Source of the DNA: Orobanche coerulescens
Lineage: Eukaryota; Streptophyta; Magnoliopsida; Lamiales; Orobanchaceae
Direction of reading: 5' to 3'
Length of the DNA: 64,000 nt
Assembly (NCBI GenBank): GCA_033398695.1
Contig: CM065802.1
Span: forward strand, 78,788,096-78,852,095
The position numbers and the translations under genes are program-made. Of the stretch, positions 57,073-64,000 are shown one piece after another (position 1 is the stretch's first letter; each line of letters starts with the position of its first letter). The notes below the pieces were generated by a model that was not told the origin of the DNA, did no database searches, and saw nothing but the letters and a program-made list of their open reading frames with translations.

Positions 57073-57590
57073 CATACTCCATGGATGGTGGGTGGTGGTT
57101 TTAATATCGTCCTTCATCCTAGTGAAAAAAGAGGGAAAAACCCACCTATCCCGTCGGAGATGGAGGAATTTAGGGATGCTATCCTAGATTGTGAGTTCAC
57201 CGATGGAGGGTATATGGGTTCTCCTTTCACTTGGTATAGTAACTCTATATAGCAAAGGTTGGATCGTATTTTTTTCCTCCGAGTGGTACAATAAATTTAA
57301 TTATTGTGTTGTTAGGCACATTCTTAGACACACATCGGACCATCATGCTCTTCTTTGTGAATTTTCTTCCTCTTTTATAAAACATGCATACTCTTTCCGT
57401 TTCCAAAATATGTGGACTAAACACCATGATTTTGTGGAAGTGGTTAGAGAGTCTTGGTCTATTCCTGTTCCTTTCACGGGCCTCTCCAAACTCTCAAAAA
57501 AACTTACGCGGCTCAAACTTACTCCTAAAGATTGGAATAGGAGTGTGTTTGGGAGTATTTTTGAAAAAGTGTCCGCGGCTCAAAACCATG
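57073..57590 (+). pseudogene. LINE ORF2, copy 2: endonuclease end (between two insertions)
   Basis: Matches 45550-46070: TPWMVGGGFNIVLHPSEKRG...GSPFTWYSNSI, then TAG (TGG to TAG) at about 57249, and after a frameshift WTKHHDFVEVVRESWSIPVPFTGLSKLSKKLTRLKLTPKDWNRSVFGSIFEK. It ends at CCATG, where the solo LTR begins. Confidence 0.88.
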
Positions 57591-58894
57591 TGTTGCGATA
57601 TTTCCTACACGCAAGTGCACGTCATCGTTTACAAGTAATAAAGTGATAAGTAGAGTATCGTTCCCACGAGGATTGAATCTCTAACTACCGACGTTTTCGT
57701 ATTCCAATTTTATTTGAACAATCGAAGTTGGGTTTTTGGATTAATAACTAAAAGAATTTCTAAAATACTAAGCAGTAGAAAACAATATCTTGGATTAAGG
57801 AAATCAAATGATGAATACGTCTAGGGTTCTGAATCCACCTTAGTTTATCCGAATTTACTCTCAATTATCCGTAATAAATAATTTTCCCAATTTACTGAAG
57901 GCGGAGATTGCTAATATATTCTACCGCCTCTCCCGAGGTCAATAGATTTATCTAACGACGACTAACGCACTCTATCCCTAGGTGAATTATCTCGTCGATA
58001 GGCAAAAAGCATGAAATCTCCTAAAGGCCACGTAGTTTCTCTGAGTATATTCCTATCTCACAGAATAAAACGGTCCTCACCAATAGTTCCTCACCAAATC
58101 TCCTCTCCCGATTCGAAGTGAATGATTAAATCAATACAACTATTGGCCAGATAATTGCAAGCATTAAACATAATTGGGAAAACTCAATAAAAAGGTAATA
58201 AATTGGATAGTCTTAATCAATTCGTCAAAACAAAGGTTTCATCAAAGCCCTAGATTAGGGCTTTAGCGACATACTAAAAGCGAAAATACGAATAAATAAG
58301 CGAAAGCATAAAATTCAAACGCAGTGAAGCTCGGATTCCTCCGTTCTTGACTCCATATGCCCTTGAATTCTTACGCTTTCCTCCTCTTCTGTCTCCAAGC
58401 TTAAGCTCTCCTAGGTTTAGATTCAATGATTCCAAGATAATTAAATTAGGGTCTTAAGCCTATTTATAGCTCAGCACCTCCACAAATCGCGTCCGTATTA
58501 ATCGGTTGGCGGCTTGAAACGGCCCGAGAATCCGCGCGAGGCGTACCAAACCCGCTAAGTGTGCCGCGGCTCATCAACTGTGCCGCGGCACATCGCCCAA
58601 AGCTGAATACAGGCGTAAATAAATTCTTACGTGCCGCGGCTCACTGGCTGTGCCGCGACACAGTCTGATTACTACGCCCTTGGTGGTGTCTTCCTGTGCC
58701 GCGGCTCCGATTCCTTGCGCCGTGGCTCATCGTCCAGTTTTGCCGTTTTCGCCTGTTTTGCCTCGTTTTAGCTCCCGGACTTCAATTTCCTGTCAATCAT
58801 ACAAAATCAAGGCATTAAAAGCTCATTTAGATGATTTCACTCACCAAAACACTACAAAATAATGATAAATAAGCGTATAAAAATACGCCTAACA
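57591..58894 (-). mobile_element. Solo LTR in LINE ORF2 with CCATG target duplication
   Basis: Begins TGTTGCGATA and ends CGCCTAACA, with CCATG on both sides (57586-57590 and 58895-58899). The empty site is present in copy 1 at about 46065-46069. Orientation is inferred from a TATA box on the - strand (CTATAAATAG, 58460-58469) that follows a palindrome array (58729 to 58560). The LINE reading continues on both sides. I cannot assign it firmly to copia or gypsy. Confidence 0.85.
58460..58729 (-). repeat. CCGCGG-type palindrome array and TATA box in the solo LTR
   Basis: Six copies of a motif near TGTGCCGCGGCACA start at 58560, 58579, 58630, 58649, 58695 and 58715. They are grouped in pairs 19-20 bp apart. 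The - strand TATA box lies at 58460-58469, downstream of the array. The layout matches the TTAGCG arrays but the motif is unrelated. Confidence 0.85.
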
Positions 58895-58899
58895 CCATG

Positions 58900-61800
58900 C
58901 GACCAAAGCGGAGGAAAATTTTAACAACGATCCTTCCAATGTCAATAAGGAACATCTTAAAAACATGAATGATAATCTTCTTTGGACTCTTTCTCTTGAG
59001 GAGATGTTTTGGAAACAAAAAACGCAAACGAAATGAATTATGGAAGGGGAGAGAAATAGCAAGTTTTTTCATGATTTAGTTAATAAGAAAAGGAAAATGA
59101 ACATTATTCATAATATTGCTGATAATGGTACTACCATCTCATATCCTACGGATATTGCCAATTCGGTGGTCCATTACTTTGAAAAATGTTTCACTAAAGA
59201 TAACATCGAGTGTGAGAATGTGAGGAGTGACATCATTCCTAAAGGTATTGACAATTTAGATAATAATATGCTTTGTGACATTCCTTCGTTGGAAGAGGTG
59301 AAAGGAGTTGTGTTGGACATGGATAGTGAGAGTGTCGCCAGTCCGGATGCTTTTAATGCGAAATTATTTCAAGTTTGTTGGGACATCATTCAATTTGATA
59401 TTTTTGACGCGGTCGTTGATTTCTTTAGAGGGGTGGATTTAACTCAAGCGTATGCTTCTACGACGTTATCTTTAATTCATAAAATTCCATACCCCAACTC
59501 TTGGAAAGATTTTAGGCCCATTAGCCTTTGCAACAATTCTTATAAGATTTTTTATAAAATTTTGAGCAAAAGGCTTAGTGGGCTTCTTCCTTGTATTATT
59601 AACTCCTCTCAATCGGCTTTCATCAAAGATCGTCTTATTACGGATAATATCCTTACGGCTTTAGAAGTTACTCATGATATATCCCGGTCTAAACTTAACA
59701 CCATTATTAAAGTGGATATGGAGAAAGCCTATGATAGGGTGAGTTGGGACTTCTTGTTTAAAAATTTGGAGCTATTTGGTTTATCTCCTCGTGCTATATC
59801 GCTTATTAAACAATGTGTTTGCTCACCTTGATTTTCTATTCTTATTAATGGCTCTCCGGTGGGTTACTTCAAAAGTGGGAAAGGCCTCCGATAAGGTGAC
59901 CCGATCTCTCCTCTCTTATTTCTCCTTGCGGTTGATTTTTTTTTCGAGACTTATTGATGACACGTTTTCTAAAAATCCAAGTATATTTTTTATTATTCGG
60001 AAAAATGTTCGGATTACCCATTTGGCTTATGCGGATGATACCCTTCTTTTCCTTAAAGCCTATAAAACTAATCTTCAAATTCTTAATCATTGTCTTCAAC
60101 ATTACGAAGGGACGTTGGGTCAAAAAATTAATAAGGCTAAAAGCCTTTTTGTTATGCATTGCTCGGTTGGTGAAGACCATCTCATGATCAAGGAGATTAC
60201 GGGGTTTGAACCTTCTTGCTTACCTATTCAATATCTTGGGGTCCCCCTTTGGAAAGATAAGCCGACTTTTGCTATGTTCCATATTGTGATCCTTAAAATC
60301 CAAAATAAAATTTCCATGTGGAATCACCACCTCCTTTCTTAAGGAGGTAGAATCGAGCTTATCAAATCGGTTTTAAATTCGATCGTCTTTTATTGTTTTC
60401 AAGTTGATTAAATCTCCCGGTAATGTTATTGTCTTTATAAAGAGACTTTTTAACAAATTTTTGTGGGGATCTAATGAGCATATACATAAAATCCATTGGG
60501 CTTATTGGAAAAAAATTATGGTTTCCCACTAATGAGGGAGGAATTGGATGCCGGGATCTTAATGATACCATTCGTGCGGCCGAGCTTAAAATGTAGTGGA
60601 GGTTTCGTACCACTAAGAATATTTGGTCTAATTTTTTAAATGATAAGTATTGTAAAAGACTCCATCCTATGATTGTTAAAAGTAATCCGTATGATTCTTC
60701 GATTTGGAAAAGGCTTTGTTCTATAAGAACTAATGCGGATGCTAATATTTGGTGTAGTGGAGATGGTAATGTCTCTTTTTGGCATGATAGATGGTGTGAG
60801 TTTAGCCCGCTCTCTACTATTTTCCCGACTAAATCCAAAGTGTGTCTTGCTTCTTTTTTGGGTTGTATGGAATTGGGATAGGGACAAACTTTTGGCGGCT
60901 CTCCCTAGCCATTATTGTGATTATATTAGTGCTTTCCCAACTCATCTAATGGTGCTAAACTGTGTTGGAAACTCTCGTCCAATGGGACTTTCTCTTTCAA
61001 AAGTGCTTGGGAAAGTACTAGGAAATGTAAGAGTGAGCATAATTTTCTTAAGAAATGTTGGAACCCTTTGATTACCCCAACCATTTCTTTTTTTTTATGG
61101 TTCGTGTCTTTAATATGTGGATTCCAACCTCAGATTGCCTTGTGCGGAGAGGGATGATCCTTGATGTCTCTTGTTTTTGTTGTGATAAGCTTGAAACTTT
61201 ATCTCATCTACTTATTAATGGCCTCGTGGCTACCAAGGTTTGGGAGGTATTCCAATCCATCACCGGTTTCAAGAGGCCGAACACCAACAATATTGCCATG
61301 GCATTGGCGCTGTGGTCCAATAATTCGAGAGGTAAAATCCACATTTTCCATATCATCCCGATTCTTATTTTTTGGTTTTGTGGTGTTGTAGGAATGACAA
61401 AAGGATGAAAGCCATCCCATTCACGACCGAGAGGGTGTACGGCCGGATTTGGGGCTATCTTCGGGCGCTTAAGATTCTCGTCAAGCACCACGGGTCTTTT
61501 TTGAAGGGGGCGGCCAATTTTGCGAAATGGCTTGGAGGTGAGGCCGCCCCAAAGAAATCCTTGCATTTAATTGCGGTTAGATGGGCTAAACCGTATTTTG
61601 GGTGAGTTAAATTAAATACGGATGGTGCGGCCAAGGGGAATCCGGGTTGTGCGGGTTCGGGTGGAATTGCTCGTAATCATTTTGGGGTCCCTATCTTTTA
61701 TTCGGAATTTTTAGGTGACCAAACTAACACTTATGTGGAACTTTATGCGATTTGGAGGGGAATTGAGCTATGTTTGGAAAAAAATTGACAATATTTGACT

Positions 61801-62086
61801 GGAAGTGGATTCCAACGTGTCCATTCGGCTTATTAATGAGAATGCCACTTGTCATTGGAATCTCCAAAGTTTGGTTTTGAGAATTCGTACATTTTTGTCT
61901 AAGGCCAATACTCATATCTCTCACATTTATAGAGAAGGAAATGGTATTGCCGACATCTTAGCGAACCAAGGATGCAACCGTCGGGATTATTGGTGCTCGA
62001 ATGTCCATGATCTCAAGGGCAAAATCTTTGGTCTTATTAGGCTTGATAAAATTAGTTTTCCTTATATTAGATGTAAAAAAGTGTAA
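58900..62086 (+). pseudogene. LINE ORF2, copy 2: reverse transcriptase, zinc-binding region and RNase H
   Basis: RT spans about 59040-60340, with DFRPISLCNNSYKI, QSAFIKDRLITDNIL, KVDMEKAYDRVSWDF, GLR(stop)GDPISPLLFL, and YADD in THLAYADDTLLFLKA. The TGA at 59831 is shared with copy 1, so it predates the duplication. The zf-RVT region has VSFWHDRWCEFSPLS and, past the duplication breakpoint, VRRGMILDVSCFCCDKLETLSHLL. The RNase H domain (61610-62086) has NTDGAAKGNPGCAGSGGIARN, TYVELYAIWRGIELCLE, EVDSNVSIRLI and HIYREGNGIADILANQG, so the acidic catalytic residues are visible, with one frameshift near 61790. It is a decayed but nearly full-length ORF2 of the plant L1 type. Confidence 0.92.
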
Positions 62087-62269
62087 TTTTGTAATTGGCC
62101 TCTTTTGGGCTAGGTTTCTTTTCAATTGACTGGGCAATTAATTTACTTTGAAGTTGTTTTGGGCATGTAGAGGGGCTCGTCCTCCCTCAAATATTTGGGC
62201 GTGTAGTGGGACTCGTCCTCCTGCATTTTCTGTTCTGTTTAATATATGTCGTTTTTTTTAAAAAAAAAA

Positions 62270-62472
62270 GTTCTTCAAGTTCTTTCAAAAGATTCTTATT
62301 AGTTCTTGTTTCTATGATGATTCTTAGGTGTTCTTGGGTTCTTAGATGTTCTTGAGTGGTTTTCATCGATTCTAATGGTGTAGAGATCGAATTCTTCAAC
62401 TATATCATTTTTTATACTCAAAATGCCCGCTAGGTGTTCGATAAAAATCCCCTTAAAGTATCGATTCGAATT
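62270..62472 (+). repeat. LTR fragment resuming after the LINE
   Basis: GTTCTTCAAGTTCTTTCAAAAG and the following 200 bp match 28791-28995 of the LTR at 28153, which shows that the LINE sits inside that LTR family. It is cut again at 62473 by a copia LTR. Confidence 0.88.
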
Positions 62473-63682
62473 TGTTGGTATAAAATCGATATTTGCGTCA
62501 TTTGTGCGGAACGTAAATAAATTGCGGAAAATAAATTACACAAGGATTTATAGAGGTTCGGCTATTAACGAAGCCTACGTCCTCTCTCGATGTATCTTTT
62601 TCTATAGGAATAAGATCAAAACCTCTACGCCTCTCTTCTATCGGTCGATGGATTACCGTTACAATTGGTCCGTGATAAACCACTCGTACGTGTCTTTTCG
62701 TAGGTCCAAGTTAAACCGTTTTCCTTTTCGTAGGACAAGGAATCAACCTCTCTAGCTTTCTATCGGTACTAGATAAACCTCACGAAGATAGCGATTGCGA
62801 TTCTTATAATGCCGGATCCTTGATCCTAATAATACCGAATCCAATCATATCTTTTCTTTTACCTCTCGTGTATAATGTTGAATGTATAAACACTCAAACT
62901 AACAATATACGCTCAATATTGCAACATCAATAATATCAATATGAATAAGTGATCAATGTATCTCTTGCTTGAAGTTGTTGTGTGGAATAATAGCAAAGAT
63001 GTGGTATTTATAGCCTTCATCCACCAAACTAGCCGTTAGTCTGTTTTGACTAATTAGCGTGTGCTAGGCTTTCTCTTTAGCGTGCGCTAGTCTGTTCCAT
63101 TTTCAGTCCAGTAGCTTCGTTTCTCCTTTAGCGTATGTTATATTCTTTGTGTTACGTACGTTATCTGACTCACTTAGCGTACGTTAACCATGATTGAGTA
63201 GCATGCATTAACGTAATATATCCGTTGCCTTCACTTGTCAAACTATCTGTTTGATACTTGACTTTCTGCCGAACCTTTCCAACATTCTGATTGACTTGAT
63301 TCAAACTGATATTTAGCGCGCGCTAAATATCATCTCTTTCGTGCGCTAATACTGATTTCATTGCATACGTCATTCTGTGTTTGAGTATCTTCACAACGGT
63401 AATATGGACTCGATAGCGTGCGTTAGGTATAAGGTGTAGCGTGCACTATCCTCATCAGATGACTTCACTTCAGGTAACTTCGAACTTGGCTGATATGCAG
63501 ATGACTTGCCGTTAGCGTGCGCTAGCCTATGATGTTTTACGTGCGCTAATGCAGTCCAGATTGCAACTTTTTGGGTCTTCGTCTGCTTCGTCGTTTTGCT
63601 TCGCCTTTATGTTGTTTTGTTTTGTTTAGCAACTTAATCATCAAAACATAATTTATTAAAATGTGGAATAAATATTCCAACA
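62473..63682 (-). repeat. 3' LTR of a second copia element (related to the gag-only one)
   Basis: Starts TGTTGGTATA and ends ATTCCAACA. It shares the segments TATAGAGGTTCGGCTA and AAACCACTCGTAC with the LTR at 52958 but has a different array. TATA box CTATAAATACC on the - strand lies at about 63003-63013. The left 5-bp flank is GAATT; the right end of the element is outside the window. Confidence 0.88.
63003..63549 (-). repeat. Palindrome array (TTAGCGTGCGCTAA) in the second copia LTR
   Basis: Twelve copies start at 63054, 63077; 63128, 63151, 63174, 63198; 63313, 63337; 63413, 63436; and 63512, 63536. All are 23-24 bp apart within groups. The spacer at 63094-63113 reads TTCCATTTTCAGTCCAGTA, almost identical to 20288-20305 in the gypsy LTR. 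The TATA box lies directly downstream on the - strand. Confidence 0.9.
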
Positions 63683-64000
63683 ATCTCCCCCTTTTTGATG
63701 ATTACAAAACAACTCTTGAATTGGATAAAACCTGCAAAAATAAAAATATATATCTATGTACGTTTCAAAGTTTTCGGTTTTGATCGTTTCGTTAGTTTCT
63801 CCAATCCTTTCTTTTTCAACTTTATTTTTCAACTCCGTCGTTTCTCCCCCTTTTTGTATGTTTTCTTCTCCTTTTCGACTTCTTCGATTTTTATTTTTCT
63901 CCTCCTTTCATTTTATCCGATTCACCTTCTTCTCACCCTTTTGTATTCAGCAAAAAGTGTAAAAAAATATAGAGGATACCAATGAAATATAAATATGTAT
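63683..64000 (-). mobile_element. Internal 3' end of the second copia element (partial)
   Basis: On the - strand AAAAAGGGGGAGAT (63696-63683) is the polypurine tract, followed by purine-rich untranslated DNA like that at 54013-54487. No coding sequence is reached before the window ends. Confidence 0.78.

Larger units (their letters stand above)
48086..60924 (+). repeat. Tandem duplication, copy 2 (unit about 7.4 kb plus copia and solo LTR insertions)
   Basis: Same order as 30088-48085. Removing the copia element, the solo LTR and one copy of each target duplication leaves about 7,410 bp. That is about 31 bp more than copy 1, almost all explained by the 30-bp deletion in copy-1 ORF1. Copy 2 lacks the gypsy insertion, and copy 1 lacks the copia and solo LTR. 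Confidence 0.9.
51273..62269 (+). mobile_element. L1-type LINE, copy 2 (5'-truncated, with poly-A end)
   Basis: Contains most of ORF1, all of ORF2 up to RNase H, a 3' UTR (62087-62259) with two similar GTAG-GGGCTCGTCCTCC-type stretches, and a 10-base A run at 62260-62269. It is split by a copia element (52958-57072) and a solo LTR (57591-58894). After the A run the LTR resumes with GTTCTTCAAG. Relative to the uninterrupted LTR at 28770-28800, the 11 bases at 28780-28790 are missing at the site, so the insertion went with a small target deletion rather than a duplication. Confidence 0.9.

Noticed and set aside
61204..61566. 120-codon - strand frame as a host gene
   Set aside because: It is antisense to the LINE ORF2 zinc-binding and RNase H region.

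Overview
The window is a stretch of plant nuclear DNA, probably from a flowering plant and most likely a dicot, made almost entirely of nested transposable elements. The evidence for a plant is a two-exon cytosolic ribosomal protein eL21 gene with telo-box and site II promoter motifs, plant-type Ty3/gypsy chromoviruses, Ty1/copia, an L1-type LINE with RNase H, and CACTA, hAT, PIF/Harbinger-like and Stowaway-like DNA transposons. I see no bacterial genes, CRISPR arrays, rRNA or complete tRNA genes. I cannot name the species.

Layout. At 1-4088 is the 3' end of a + strand Ty3/gypsy chromovirus (integrase, chromodomain, 3' LTR). It sits inside the right end of a CACTA transposon (4089-5055), which itself sits inside the integrase of a - strand Ty3/gypsy element (5056-20762). 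That host is also split by a + strand gag-only Ty3/gypsy element with two 2.7-kb LTRs (5970-14517), and its own 5' LTR carries a hAT MITE (18278-18850). From about 20771 to 24560 there is a decayed hAT-like element with a solo LTR inside it (20800-23107). The only ordinary host gene, eL21, occupies 25365-27189. A PIF/Harbinger-like fragment (27691-28152) is cut by the LTR of another retroelement (28153 onward).

From 30088 to 60924 the sequence is a direct tandem duplication with a unit of about 7.4 kb (LTR part, coding-free internal region, second LTR part, 5'-truncated LINE). The join is at a 7-bp microhomology. After the duplication, copy 1 received a 10.6-kb Ty3/gypsy element (34781-45394), and copy 2 received a gag-only Ty1/copia element (52958-57072) and a solo LTR (57591-58894). 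Each insertion has a target duplication and a matching empty site in the other copy. The window ends inside a second copia relative (62473-64000).

Main discovery candidate. Several LTR families, both gypsy and copia, carry dense arrays of a 14-bp palindrome (consensus TTAGCG-YR-CGCTAA, with a TTACGTACGTAA variant) just upstream of their TATA boxes. The copies are spaced about 23 bp apart, often in groups of four. In several LTRs the groups are separated by spacers containing CAGTCCAG. Two other LTR families have the same layout with different palindromes (TGTGCCGCGGCACA; TGACACGRCCGTGTCA). This looks like a shared or convergent promoter module for retrotransposons.

All coordinates were read by eye from the sequence. 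Similarity statements are manual comparisons, not computed alignments.
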